Origin: Candidatus Kaistella beijingensis
GTDB lineage: Bacteria > Bacteroidota > Bacteroidia > Flavobacteriales > Weeksellaceae
DNA: 64,000 bases
Assembly (NCBI RefSeq): GCF_020084865.1
Contig: NZ_CP071953.1
Coordinates: forward strand, 2,170,001-2,234,000
Direction of reading: 5' to 3'
A model generated the notes under the pieces. The model saw only the letters and a program-made list of their open reading frames with translations. It made no database searches and had not been told where the DNA came from. Made by a program: the position numbers and the translations under genes. This document shows positions 45,958 through 54,433 of the stretch, piece by piece (position 1 is the stretch's first letter; the number at the start of each line of letters is the position of its first letter).

Positions 45958-46000
45958 TATAAATAAAAATATATTGTTTTTATGCTTAATTATATAAATA

Positions 46001-46022
46001 TTAGCACCTATTTTAGCACCTA
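46001..46022 (+). repeat. Left twin repeats, probable integrase arm sites
   Basis: TTAGCACCTA occurs at 46001-46010 and again at 46013-46022, a 12-bp period. The second copy touches the integrase ATG. The same pair, in the same orientation and spacing, lies at the right end of the element. Confidence 0.75.
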
Positions 46023-47264
46023 ATGAATTCAACGTTTAAACTCAAAGAACCTAACAGCGAAAAGCAAACCCTTATTTATTTCCGCTCTTATTTTGGGAAT
46101 GAAAATAAGAATTTCATCTACTCTACTGGAGAAAAAATAAAACCATCTGAATGGGATTTTGAAAATAGACAGCCAAATGATTTGAATGGAAGAACTCAAA
46201 AAGCAGAAAATCACAGAAGTATTAAAAAGCAATTAGATAGATATAGTGGTTTTTTCACTGAGATAGTTAATCGTTATAAGAATATTAATGAAGAACTGAC
46301 CACGGACGTAATTAAACAAAGATTTGATGAACATTTTAAGAAGGTAACTGTCAAAAGTGATTTTTTTAGAGTTTATCAGGATTTTTTAAATGAAAAAGAA
46401 AACGATTATACAGGAAATGCAATCTCTATTTCGACACTAAAAAGGTATAAATGTAACAAGACTTTGCTTGAAGATTTCCAAAAAGATTATAAAGTTAAAA
46501 TTACACTCGGAAATTTTGATGAAAAACTTTATAACAAATTTCTTAAATACTGTATTGAAGAAAAGAAGCATTCGGCAAATACTGTTCATCGTAATGTTGG
46601 ACTGTTAAAAACCTTTTTAGGATGGTCTTTTGAAAAGAAATATACATACAATAATAGTTTTCTCAATTTCAAAAAGCCATCAAAATTCAGGACAGATGAA
46701 ATTGCATTAAACTATCAGCAAGTGGAAGAGATTTACAATTACGATTTCAACAAAAATAAACGATTAGAAAGAGTAAGAGATTTATTTGTTTTGGGTTGTG
46801 TTACAGGGATGCGTTTTGGAAATTACAGTAGTATTTCAAAAGAAGATATTCAAGGAGATTTTATTCGTGTAGTCGATTTGAAAAGCAAAACTAAAAATCT
46901 CTCAATTCCATTGAACAGTATCTCACGAGCGATTTTAGAAAAGTATGATTATGCACTTCCAAGTATTTCCAATCAAAAAATGAACAAATTTATAAAGGAA
47001 GTTTTTCAGGAAATGGCGTTTACGGATGAAATAAAAAAGACAATGAGATATGGCGATGAATTGATAGATAAAAAATCTGAGTTTTGGGAAAGAATATCCA
47101 GCCATACCGCCAGAAGAAGTTTTATTACAATAATGAAAAACAAAAGAGTTCCAGACAAAGTGATTATGAGTTATACAGGGCATAGAAGCTTAGAAGTTTT
47201 CAATAATTATTATCGTCCTAGCGAAGAAGATAAAGTGAATTATATGAATGAAGTTTTCAAATAA
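46023..47264 (+). CDS. int: Tyrosine-type site-specific integrase
   Basis: A 413-residue tyrosine recombinase that inserts and excises the element. An N-terminal arm-binding domain (about 10-105, IYFRSYFGNENKNFIYSTGE) is followed by a SAM-like core-binding domain (about 112-210) and the catalytic domain. The catalytic residues are Arg264 in TGMRFGNYSS, Lys289 or Lys291 in DLKSKTKNLSI, His361 and Arg364 in SSHTARRSF, His387 in GHRSLEV and a tyrosine at 396-397 in NNYY. All are present, so it should be active. It starts directly after the twin TTAGCACCTA repeats and 140 bp from attL. Confidence 0.95.
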   Translation: MNSTFKLKEPNSEKQTLIYFRSYFGNENKNFIYSTGEKIKPSEWDFENRQPNDLNGRTQKAENHRSIKKQLDRYSGFFTEIVNRYKNINEELTTDVIKQRFDEHFKKVTVKSDFFRVYQDFLNEKENDYTGNAISISTLKRYKCNKTLLEDFQKDYKVKITLGNFDEKLYNKFLKYCIEEKKHSANTVHRNVGLLKTFLGWSFEKKYTYNNSFLNFKKPSKFRTDEIALNYQQVEEIYNYDFNKNKRLERVRDLFVLGCVTGMRFGNYSSISKEDIQGDFIRVVDLKSKTKNLSIPLNSISRAILEKYDYALPSISNQKMNKFIKEVFQEMAFTDEIKKTMRYGDELIDKKSEFWERISSHTARRSFITIMKNKRVPDKVIMSYTGHRSLEVFNNYYRPSEEDKVNYMNEVFK

Positions 47265-47266
47265 CT

Positions 47267-47995
47267 ATGGATAAAAAGAAATTATACGGACACTGGTATA
47301 TATGGGAAGAACTTGTTAGTTATCCAATGATGCTTTATTATTGGATCAAAGGAGATAAAATTCAAAAGATGCTTTCTGAAAGAATAGAAAAAGCAAGACG
47401 GAAAGCCGAGCAAATGACACTGACAGAAAAGAATAAAAACGAGTTTCTTATCGAATATGAAAAACTGGATAATTTTTTCAGCTACCATTTCAAGGAAATT
47501 GATAAATTCAACAGTCATAATTTTCAGGATAAGATTAACTATTGTTTGAAACAATACAGGAAGGAATCATCACAAAAATTGACTTCCTCAAATCTAATGA
47601 AATTGCAGGGCAACTTTTTGGCAGGAGCAGAGAAAACGCTATTCCTTTATTTCCTTTTATACAGGGAAAGAAAACCCAACAATTCTTTTGTGTCGATATT
47701 TTCAAGTGAGGAAAATTATAACAAATTCATTTTCGTAATGAAAAATAATTCTTATTTAGACGAAAATAACAAATTTGACATATCCGTTATTTTCTTTTCT
47801 GGAGTACTGACGTTTCTCAAAAAAAAGGGGGTAATAAAAAATGTAAAAAATATTAACATTATAAAATTATTAAAAGACGATTTTGATTTTGAAATTTCCC
47901 CATCTTCCTTTTCAAGCGGAATGCCATATCCTACTAAAGACGAAGAGAAAAAATTATTTGATGATTTATCAAAAGAACTTATGGTAAAATATTAA
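47267..47995 (+). CDS. Element protein of unknown function
   Basis: A 242-residue protein I do not recognise. A hydrophobic or aromatic N-terminal stretch (YIWEELVSYPMMLYYWIKGD) leads into a charged helical region rich in K and E (ERIEKARRKAEQMTLTEKNK), then a mixed C-terminal part. It has no signal peptide. It starts 2 bp after the integrase stop, so it is translated with it and probably has a role in integration, excision or their control. Its AT-rich composition matches the rest of the element. Confidence 0.7.
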   Translation: MDKKKLYGHWYIWEELVSYPMMLYYWIKGDKIQKMLSERIEKARRKAEQMTLTEKNKNEFLIEYEKLDNFFSYHFKEIDKFNSHNFQDKINYCLKQYRKESSQKLTSSNLMKLQGNFLAGAEKTLFLYFLLYRERKPNNSFVSIFSSEENYNKFIFVMKNNSYLDENNKFDISVIFFSGVLTFLKKKGVIKNVKNINIIKLLKDDFDFEISPSSFSSGMPYPTKDEEKKLFDDLSKELMVKY

Positions 47996-48075
47996 ATTTC
48001 ATTGAATTTACTATAATTCATAGATTAAAAACACAATCCGTTCATATTTGCATAGAAATTTTAAAAATCAATTCT

Positions 48076-48354
48076 ATGCAAACAACCAATCCATTCCAAA
48101 CCATTTTGGATGAATTAGGAGAAGTAAAAGACTTACTCTATTCCCTAAAGAAAGAACCTGAAATCGAGTTAAAAAAGAAATTCTATTCCATAAAAGAATG
48201 TTCTGATATTTTAAAACTCGATTACCAGACGGTACGCTCACACATTTTAAAAGGCAATATCAAAGCAGAACAAATAGGAAGATTTTACAGAGTCAACCAT
48301 TTGGATTTGATGAATGCTTTAAACGAGGTCAAATCGCTTAAATATAAAAGATAG
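48076..48354 (+). CDS. Helix-turn-helix (excisionase-like) protein
   Basis: A 92-residue DNA-binding protein. The C-terminal half reads FYSIKECSDILKLDYQTVRS then HILKGNIKAEQIGRFYRVNH, the MerR-like HTH_17 fold of excisionases and AlpA-type regulators. The N-terminal part is helical and acidic. In Bacteroidota elements such proteins bend DNA for excision or control replication genes. It lies between the integrase pair and the helicase. A promoter-like CATATTTG is about 20 bp upstream. Confidence 0.82.
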   Translation: MQTTNPFQTILDELGEVKDLLYSLKKEPEIELKKKFYSIKECSDILKLDYQTVRSHILKGNIKAEQIGRFYRVNHLDLMNALNEVKSLKYKR

Positions 48355-48384
48355 GCGAATAAGTTTTAACTAAAACAAAAAAAA

Positions 48385-49623
48385 ATGACCTCAGAAATTC
48401 CTTACCTAAGAGTAGGCACTACCTACTATAAAACCATAGAAAAACCTTTGATTTCAGGCGATAAAATTTCCATCTTGGTTCGCTGGAATCGAGAAACCAT
48501 TATCAGCGACTACGGAAAAACCTATCTTTCACAAATTCCGAAATATGACGGTTTTTGCTGTATCCCCAGTCATTTGAATTATGAAAAAATAATCGAAGGA
48601 TTTTACAACATGTACAATAAAATTCCTTATCAACCGATTGAAGAAAGTTTGAATTCTTATGCTCTCAAAGAAAAAATTCAGTTTTCGCTGAACTTTATGG
48701 AACATATTTTTGGAGAACAGTTTGAGCTGGGTTTGGATTACATCAAAATCTTGCTTGAAAAACCTACCCAAATGCTTCCAATATTATGTTTGGTAAGCAA
48801 AGAGCGTTCTACGGGAAAATCCACTTTTATCAAATGGCTCAAATCCATTTTCGGGTTGAATATGACTTACATTAAAGGAGATTCCTTTAACAGTCAATTT
48901 AATTCAGATTGGGCCTCAATGCTCATTGTAGCTATTGATGAGGTATTTTTCGACAAAAAAGAGATTACTGAGCGCCTTAAGTACCTTTCCACAACAGATA
49001 AAGATAAGAAAGAAGCGAAAGGAAAAGATCGTGAGGAAGTTGAATTTTTTGGAAAATTCATTCTTTGTTCCAACAATGAAGACAATTTTATTCAGATTGA
49101 TGAAGAAGAAATTCGGTTCTGGATTATCAAAGTTAAATCTATAAAAACAGAGAATACTGAATTCCTTCAAAACCTAATTAAAGAAATTCCCTATTTCCTT
49201 CGCTATCTGATTCAAAGATCGTTCTGTAGCCAGAAACAAACCCGAATGTGGTTTACTGATTCTGAGATAAGAACAAAGGCGTTACAAAAATTGGTTTGGA
49301 AAAACAATAACAAACTTGAATCAAAAATTATTGAGCTCTTGTATGAGTTTTTTGAGAGTACCGAAGAAAATGAAATCCAAGTCATTCCGCAGGATATTTT
49401 CAATATGCTCGGAAGAATGTTCAGAAACCATTATTGGACTGTAAACGACATCCGAAAGCTTCTAAAAGAAACATGGAAACTTGAACCACAAAATAATTCT
49501 TTGGCATACATCAAATACGACATTGATTATTCAGGAAGTTTTTATCAAAATAATAAAACTGGACGCTATTTCACTATTAAAAAAGATTTCATTCTTCAAA
49601 AATTTGATGAAATGATGAATTAA
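48385..49623 (+). CDS. SF3-like primase-helicase ATPase
   Basis: A 412-residue ATPase resembling the D5/VirE-type helicases of mobile elements and phages. Walker A is LVSKERSTGKSTF at about 137-148. Walker B is ASMLIVAIDEVFF at about 177-189. The motif C-like ILCSNNEDNF near 229 fits superfamily 3 helicases. A C-terminal winged-helix-like part (VIPQDIFNMLGRMFRNHYWT) may bind DNA. It precedes the TGATGAG array and the primase gene, which together look like a replication module. Confidence 0.85.
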   Translation: MTSEIPYLRVGTTYYKTIEKPLISGDKISILVRWNRETIISDYGKTYLSQIPKYDGFCCIPSHLNYEKIIEGFYNMYNKIPYQPIEESLNSYALKEKIQFSLNFMEHIFGEQFELGLDYIKILLEKPTQMLPILCLVSKERSTGKSTFIKWLKSIFGLNMTYIKGDSFNSQFNSDWASMLIVAIDEVFFDKKEITERLKYLSTTDKDKKEAKGKDREEVEFFGKFILCSNNEDNFIQIDEEEIRFWIIKVKSIKTENTEFLQNLIKEIPYFLRYLIQRSFCSQKQTRMWFTDSEIRTKALQKLVWKNNNKLESKIIELLYEFFESTEENEIQVIPQDIFNMLGRMFRNHYWTVNDIRKLLKETWKLEPQNNSLAYIKYDIDYSGSFYQNNKTGRYFTIKKDFILQKFDEMMN

Positions 49624-49655
49624 TTGATAATGAAAACAAAATCAATGGTTTATAT

Positions 49656-49808
49656 CTCATCAAAACTCTCATCAAAATATAAAAACTTGATTTTTGATGA
49701 GAAACTGATGAGCAAAAAATTTGAAGTTTGATGAGATGATGAGTCTTTGATGAGAATGTAATCTTTTAAAATACAGCAACATATACGGCTGTCTCATCAA
49801 TTCATCAA
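49656..49808. repeat. Iteron-like TGATGAG array (candidate replication origin)
   Basis: The heptamer TGATGAG is repeated in the 222-bp gap between helicase and primase genes. Direct copies are at 49695, 49706, 49729, 49737 and 49748. Inverse copies (CTCATCA) are at 49656, 49668 and 49793, with a one-mismatch copy at 49802. Many extend to TTTGATGAG. Spacing is 8-23 bp in the direct block, and inverse copies flank it on both sides. This arrangement resembles iteron origins bound by a replication initiator. Confidence 0.7.
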
Positions 49809-49845
49809 AATATTTGCGAAAATTAAACCCTAACATTTTTCATCT

Positions 49846-50790
49846 ATGAACTGCAAACAATTCAACTCTGTAAAGTTGGAAGAAATCCTTGTTTCACTCG
49901 GACACCATCCAACAAAACAAAATGAAAAAGAAGCTTGGTTTCTCAATCCTTTTTACACAGAAACACAAGCCTCTTTTAAAATTAATAAAAATCTGAATTA
50001 TTGGTATTTACACTCCGAAGGAATTGGCGGAAACAATGTCGATTTTATGAAAAAATATCTAAACGAATCAGTAAAAGAAGTTTTAGAATGGGCAGAAAAG
50101 CAAAATTTTTCTTCTTTTCAACAGCAGAATGTTATTCATTCAATAAATTCAAAACCAAATTATCAAATCACCGAAATCAAAAAACTCCAAAACGAACATC
50201 TTAAAAGCTATCTTCATCAAAGAGGACTTTCAAAAGTAGTATATCCGTTAGTTAAAGAAATTCATTTTACCATTGGAGAAAAGAAACTCTACGCTATAGG
50301 TTTTGAAAATTTTTCTGGAGGTTGGGAACTTAGAAATTCATTTTACAAAGGTTCATTACAGAAGAAAGATATTTCAATTGTAAATCTCAATAATGAAAAT
50401 CAAAATGAAACAGGGAAAAGAATTGTCGTTTTTGAAGGATTTATGGATGCTTTGTCTTTTGTGGAGATGAAACCATTCTTCATTGGCGATTTGTTGGTAA
50501 TGAATTCTATTTCATTGTTGAATAGAACCAAAGAACATTTAAAAATTTATTCCGAAATCCATTTGTTTTTAGACAATGATAAAGCAGGCGAAACTTGTAA
50601 AAATGAAATTCTGAAATCATTTCCCGAAGCCAAAAATCATTCTGAAATTTATGCTCTTCATAAAGATTTGAACGACTATTTACAATTCAAAAACAACACT
50701 GAAATCGAAAAAAAACAGCAGATAGACTTGAAATCAAAACAAGAACAAGAAGAAAGTGAAATATATCAAACTTACAAAAGAAAACGCTGA
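49846..50790 (+). CDS. TOPRIM-domain DNA primase of a mobile element
   Basis: A 314-residue primase-like protein. The N-terminal 90 residues (KLEEILVSLGHHPTKQNEKE, YWYLHSEGIGGNNVDFMKKY) resemble a DnaG zinc-binding region in layout but lack the CHC2 zinc ligands. The TOPRIM domain is clear: IVVFEGFMDALSFVEM near 203 holds the catalytic glutamate, and EIHLFLDNDKAGETC near 247 the DxD-type acidic pair. Such proteins prime replication of Bacteroidota plasmids and elements. It follows the TGATGAG array. Confidence 0.87.
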   Translation: MNCKQFNSVKLEEILVSLGHHPTKQNEKEAWFLNPFYTETQASFKINKNLNYWYLHSEGIGGNNVDFMKKYLNESVKEVLEWAEKQNFSSFQQQNVIHSINSKPNYQITEIKKLQNEHLKSYLHQRGLSKVVYPLVKEIHFTIGEKKLYAIGFENFSGGWELRNSFYKGSLQKKDISIVNLNNENQNETGKRIVVFEGFMDALSFVEMKPFFIGDLLVMNSISLLNRTKEHLKIYSEIHLFLDNDKAGETCKNEILKSFPEAKNHSEIYALHKDLNDYLQFKNNTEIEKKQQIDLKSKQEQEESEIYQTYKRKR

Positions 50791-50900
50791 TACTGCGTGC
50801 GGTTATTTTTCACCAACTATCGGCAAAAGTTAGGAGCTCATTCGCAACTTTGAAGGTCGATTCTCTCCCAACAAAGTTTCTTCTTCGCTCTGCGAGGCTT

Positions 50901-50959
50901 TAACCTGTATAAAATAGATACAGGTTATTAGGTAACATGAGTAAAAAAGACACAGGTTA
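50901..50959. promoter_or_regulatory. Inverted repeat before the relaxase gene (candidate oriT)
   Basis: TAACCTGTAT (50901-50910), 7 bp, ATACAGGTTA (50918-50927) is a perfect 10-bp inverted repeat. A third copy, ACACAGGTTA, lies at 50950-50959, 23 bp before the mob start. An inverted repeat just upstream of a relaxase gene is the usual design of oriT. The rest of the 50791-50982 gap has no visible gene. Confidence 0.55.
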
Positions 50960-50982
50960 CATCATTATCAAATTTAATAAAA

Positions 50983-52152
50983 ATGAAGACATCAATCAAT
51001 TTCAAAGCGTCAAAATCTGATTCCGAAATTCATAATTTTAGAAAAAAATCATTTGATTATATCCGCAAAGATTTAACTCCTAAAAATGAATATTGGATGG
51101 AACAAAAAATTGCAGACCGACTGTTAAAAATAGAAGCCTACTGTAAAGAAAAATCAGGCAGAAAATTACAAAAAAATGCAATGCCAATTCGGGAAGCTGT
51201 GGTTGTGATTAAAGAAAATAACACAATGCAGGATTTGCACAACCTTTCAAAAAGATTGGAAGAAGAACTTAAAATCCGAATTTTTCAGATTGCCATTCAC
51301 AAAGATGAAGGACATTATGATAAAGACACCAAAGAATGGAAATCTAATTACCACGCTCATTTGGTGGCAGATTGGCAGGATTTGGATACAGGCAAAACGC
51401 TGAAACATCAATCTTTTCATTATTCCAAAATGCAGGATTTAGCGGCGGAATGTTTGGAAATGGAAAGAGGTATTTCAGGTTCGTTAGCAAGATTAGAAGC
51501 AGTTGAATTTAAAATCAGAAAAAAAGAAGAAGATTTGAAAATTTTGGAAGAACGATACAGCCAAATGCATCAAGAGATGGAATCTAAAAAATCTGAAGAT
51601 TTAATTGTAAAAGAATCCGATTTTCTCGGTTTTCAGAAAATAAAAACAGACAAAACCATTGAAAACTACAAAAAGGCAATCAAAACAAATAACATTCAAC
51701 TTCTCAAAAATAAAACAGAACTGGAATTCAAAGAGAAACAAATTGCAGAACTCAATACCAAAATTGAAAGTCTAAAAAAAGAAGTTTCCTTTTTCAAAAG
51801 CAAAAACTCTGCGCTCTTAACCAGTGAAACTGTTTTTGCTGTTGAAAAGAAAAAATATTTGGAATCGATTGAGAATACGCTTAAAAAAAACATTTTGCAA
51901 GAAAGTATAAAAATTCCGAATATTCACACGTTTTCTAAAGACGAAATACAAGACAAGTTGATAGAAATTGTGGAGAAATGTGCGAAAGAAAATCAAATCC
52001 CAGATTCGGCTTTGGAAGAGGTTTTTAAGGATGCTCAACGCAACAAAATACTATATTCTCTACTGAGTAAAAACATCATCGAAAAGCAAACTCAAAAACT
52101 TGAAAATGAAAAGAAAAACCAAGAGAAACAGAACTTTGGAAGTAGGAGATAG
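50983..52152 (+). CDS. MobV-like mobilization relaxase
   Basis: A 389-residue DNA-nicking protein for plasmid-style transfer. The N-terminal EIHNFRKKSFDYIRKD carries the HNxR motif of MobV/Pre proteins. The metal-binding part is IAIHKDEGHYD (His106 and His111) followed by SNYHAHLVADW (His124 and His126), close to the family HxDExxPHxH. From about 175 to 300 the protein is a long charged coiled coil, and the tail is basic. No separate accessory mob gene is seen. A candidate oriT lies directly upstream. Confidence 0.85.
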   Translation: MKTSINFKASKSDSEIHNFRKKSFDYIRKDLTPKNEYWMEQKIADRLLKIEAYCKEKSGRKLQKNAMPIREAVVVIKENNTMQDLHNLSKRLEEELKIRIFQIAIHKDEGHYDKDTKEWKSNYHAHLVADWQDLDTGKTLKHQSFHYSKMQDLAAECLEMERGISGSLARLEAVEFKIRKKEEDLKILEERYSQMHQEMESKKSEDLIVKESDFLGFQKIKTDKTIENYKKAIKTNNIQLLKNKTELEFKEKQIAELNTKIESLKKEVSFFKSKNSALLTSETVFAVEKKKYLESIENTLKKNILQESIKIPNIHTFSKDEIQDKLIEIVEKCAKENQIPDSALEEVFKDAQRNKILYSLLSKNIIEKQTQKLENEKKNQEKQNFGSRR

Positions 52153-52201
52153 AATAAATATTGTACAATCAATTGAAATAAAACTTCAGCAAAATTATTT
52201 C

Positions 52202-52209
52202 TAAATTTG
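52202..52209 (+). promoter_or_regulatory. -7 box of the truncated DUF1016 gene
   Basis: TAAATTTG lies 18 bp before the ATG at 52228, so the remnant keeps its own promoter. Confidence 0.45.
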
Positions 52210-52227
52210 TAAAACATAGAATTAAGC

Positions 52228-52329
52228 ATGGATTCAAAATTTTTAGACATTCTTCATCTCATACAACAATCCCAAAACAATGCGGTAAAAGCTGTTAATA
52301 TTGAATTAATCAATCTATATTGCTATTGA
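52228..52329 (+). pseudogene. N-terminal remnant of a DUF1016 (YhcG-type nuclease) gene
   Basis: The 33 codons read MDSKFLDILHLIQQSQNNAV then KAVNIELINLYCY and stop. Up to INLY this matches the N-terminus of DUF1016/YhcG PD-(D/E)XK proteins (typically ...AVNxELIxLYWNIGxYI). After that the similarity ends abruptly near 52321. The rest of the gene, about 300 codons in the family, is missing. The break marks the junction between the mobilization backbone and the regulatory/efflux cargo. Confidence 0.72.
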
Positions 52330-52363
52330 TATTCAGCTTCTAATTTCCTTCAAAATTGATTAA

Positions 52364-52371
52364 TAAATTTG
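52364..52371 (+). promoter_or_regulatory. -7 box directly before the response regulator
   Basis: TAAATTTG ends 4 bp before the ATG at 52376, so the mRNA would be leaderless or nearly so. TTTC at 52344-52347 is a weak -33 box, 16 bp upstream. Confidence 0.5.
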
Positions 52372-52375
52372 TACT

Positions 52376-53053
52376 ATGAAGATTCTCATTATTGAAGACG
52401 AAAAAGAATTGGCTAAAAGCATTGCCGAATATCTTTCTACAGAAAATTATTTGTGCGAAAAGGCTGCGACATTTCACGAAGCGATGTATAAAATCGAAAT
52501 TTTTAATTACGATTGCATTTTGTTGGACATTACTTTGCCAGACGGTAATGGTCTTAAAATTTTAGAAGAACTCAAAAAACAACAAAAACAGGATGGTGTT
52601 ATTATCATTTCTGCCAAAAATTCTTTAGAAGATAAAATAAAAGGTTTGCAAATTGGTGCGGATGATTACCTCACAAAACCCTTCCATTTATCAGAATTGG
52701 CAGCCCGAGTGTACTCTATCATCAGAAGAAAGCAATTTGACAATACCAATATCATTCAGCAAAATGAACTAACGATTGACCTATTAGCAAAAACAGCTTC
52801 AGCAAACAATAAGCCTATTATTCTCACAAAAAAGGAATTTGATTTATTGCTTTATTTTATTGGAAATAAAAATCGTGTGCTTTCAAAAAGTACTTTAGCA
52901 GAACATCTTTCAGGGGATTTTGCGGATATGTTGGATAACCACGATTTTGTATATGCCCACGTAAAAAATCTAAAAAAGAAACTGTCCGAAGCAGGGTGCG
53001 AAACTTACTTGAAAACAGTTTACGGAACAGGCTATAAATGGGAGGTTGTTTAA
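52376..53053 (+). CDS. OmpR-family response regulator
   Basis: A 225-residue two-component regulator. The receiver domain (1-115) has the acidic pocket IEDE at 6-9, the phosphoacceptor Asp51 in DCILLDITLPDGNG and the lysine in YLTKPF near 104. A winged-helix domain (about 125-225) ends in AHVKNLKKKLSEAGCETYLK and TVYGTGYKWEVV, as in OmpR/PhoB. It heads the cargo and is followed by its kinase with a short gap. It most likely drives the efflux genes behind it. Confidence 0.94.
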   Translation: MKILIIEDEKELAKSIAEYLSTENYLCEKAATFHEAMYKIEIFNYDCILLDITLPDGNGLKILEELKKQQKQDGVIIISAKNSLEDKIKGLQIGADDYLTKPFHLSELAARVYSIIRRKQFDNTNIIQQNELTIDLLAKTASANNKPIILTKKEFDLLLYFIGNKNRVLSKSTLAEHLSGDFADMLDNHDFVYAHVKNLKKKLSEAGCETYLKTVYGTGYKWEVV

Positions 53054-53063
53054 AATATGTTTT

Positions 53064-54350
53064 ATGAAGCCTTTACTAAATAAAACCATAAAGCCGTTTC
53101 TTATTTATGTACTTATCATTTTTATGGTAAGTGTTCCGGTTTATTATTTTGTGATTGATAATATTTGGAAAAGTGAATTAGACGAACATAATAAAATGGC
53201 TGCCTTTGCCGTACAATATAATTTTAACCGCTTAAAATTATCTGATGTTGAGCTTGAAAAGAACATTGAACTATGGAATCAAGTTCAACCCAACTCAAAA
53301 TTGCAAAAAGTTGGTTCAGACGATGATTTGAAAAATAGAATATATACCGAAACCAATAAAAATATTTTTATCCAATCCCAAGAACCTGACCGTTTCCGCA
53401 TCCTTTCAACAGTTGTTTACATTAACAAAAAGCCGTACCGTCTTACCACACAAACCAATATCGAAGAATCGGGTGAAACCATTGGTGTTATTATCATTAT
53501 GACGGTTTTTTTCTTTATTTTAATCGTTGTTGGATTGTTGTTATTGACCAAAAAATTATCCAACTCTATTTGGAAACCATTTCAAAATACTTTAGCTCAA
53601 TTAAAGAAATTTAACCTCACAAAGCAGACTGAATTAATATTTGAACCAACCGATACTTTAGAGTTTACAGAACTAAATGATTCACTTCAAAAACTGATTG
53701 CTCAAAACGTTAATGTATTCAAATCTCAAAAAGAGTTTACAGAAAATGCCTCACACGAATTGCAAACACCTTTAGCGATTCTAAAAAACAAATTGGATAT
53801 TCTATTGCAAAGCGAAGGATTAACGGAAAAGCAATATCATATTGCAGAAGAAATGCATACTGCCCTCAACAGAAGTTCCAGAATTAATAAAAATCTTTTA
53901 CTTTTAACAAAAATTGAAAGCCATCAATTTGATGATACCGAAATTATTAATCTAACAGAATTAATGAATCAAAGTATCTTGATATTTGAAGAATATTTTG
54001 AGAAAAAAGAAATGAAAATTGACACTCAAATTGACCAAAATATTACAATAAAAGGCAATAATGGTTTAGTAGAAGTTTTGATTAATAATTTACTTTTAAA
54101 CGCCATTCGTTATACTGAATCAAAAGGAAATATTAATATCGAGCTTTCCAAAAATTCATTACAAATATCCAATTCAGGTCATAAATCTTTAAACTCTGAT
54201 TTGGTTTTCAAACGTTTTATCCAGCTTTCACAGGAGAAAAGCGGAAGTGGTTTAGGTTTGTCAATCGTTGAAAAAATTACTCAATTCCATCACTGGAATA
54301 TTTCATATCAATTTGAAAATAATCGCCATATTTTTTCTATAGCATTCTAA
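53064..54350 (+). CDS. Sensor histidine kinase
   Basis: A 428-residue membrane sensor partner of the preceding regulator. Two transmembrane segments (about 8-30 and 139-162) enclose a periplasmic sensor of about 105 residues. The phosphoaccepting His231 is in FTENASHELQTPLA. The N box is VEVLINNLLLNAIRYTES and the G box SGSGLGLSIVEKI. ATG at 53064 is preferred to an in-frame TTG 18 bp upstream. The sensor has no recognised domain, so the signal is unknown. The gene starts 10 bp after the regulator stop. Confidence 0.93.
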   Translation: MKPLLNKTIKPFLIYVLIIFMVSVPVYYFVIDNIWKSELDEHNKMAAFAVQYNFNRLKLSDVELEKNIELWNQVQPNSKLQKVGSDDDLKNRIYTETNKNIFIQSQEPDRFRILSTVVYINKKPYRLTTQTNIEESGETIGVIIIMTVFFFILIVVGLLLLTKKLSNSIWKPFQNTLAQLKKFNLTKQTELIFEPTDTLEFTELNDSLQKLIAQNVNVFKSQKEFTENASHELQTPLAILKNKLDILLQSEGLTEKQYHIAEEMHTALNRSSRINKNLLLLTKIESHQFDDTEIINLTELMNQSILIFEEYFEKKEMKIDTQIDQNITIKGNNGLVEVLINNLLLNAIRYTESKGNINIELSKNSLQISNSGHKSLNSDLVFKRFIQLSQEKSGSGLGLSIVEKITQFHHWNISYQFENNRHIFSIAF

Positions 54351-54392
54351 AAATTCAAAAAGTTTTCAAAGTTCAGTTGCACTTTTGTCCGT

Positions 54393-54417
54393 GAAATGTA
54401 AAAAAATTTTGCATTTC
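54393..54417. promoter_or_regulatory. Hairpin and direct repeats between kinase and efflux genes
   Basis: GAAATG...CATTTC (54393-54417) forms a long AT-rich hairpin 17 bp before the TolC start. Just upstream, TTCAAA-type repeats (near 54354, 54365 and 54371) are spaced like OmpR-family half-sites, and CACTTTTG (54380-54387) is close to a -7 box. This may be the regulator-controlled promoter of the efflux operon. Confidence 0.35.
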
Positions 54418-54433
54418 ATTTAAACAAAGGATT

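Noticed and set aside
49656..49808. CRISPR array
   Set aside because: The TGATGAG units are too short, occur in both orientations and have irregular 1-40-bp gaps; no cas genes are near.
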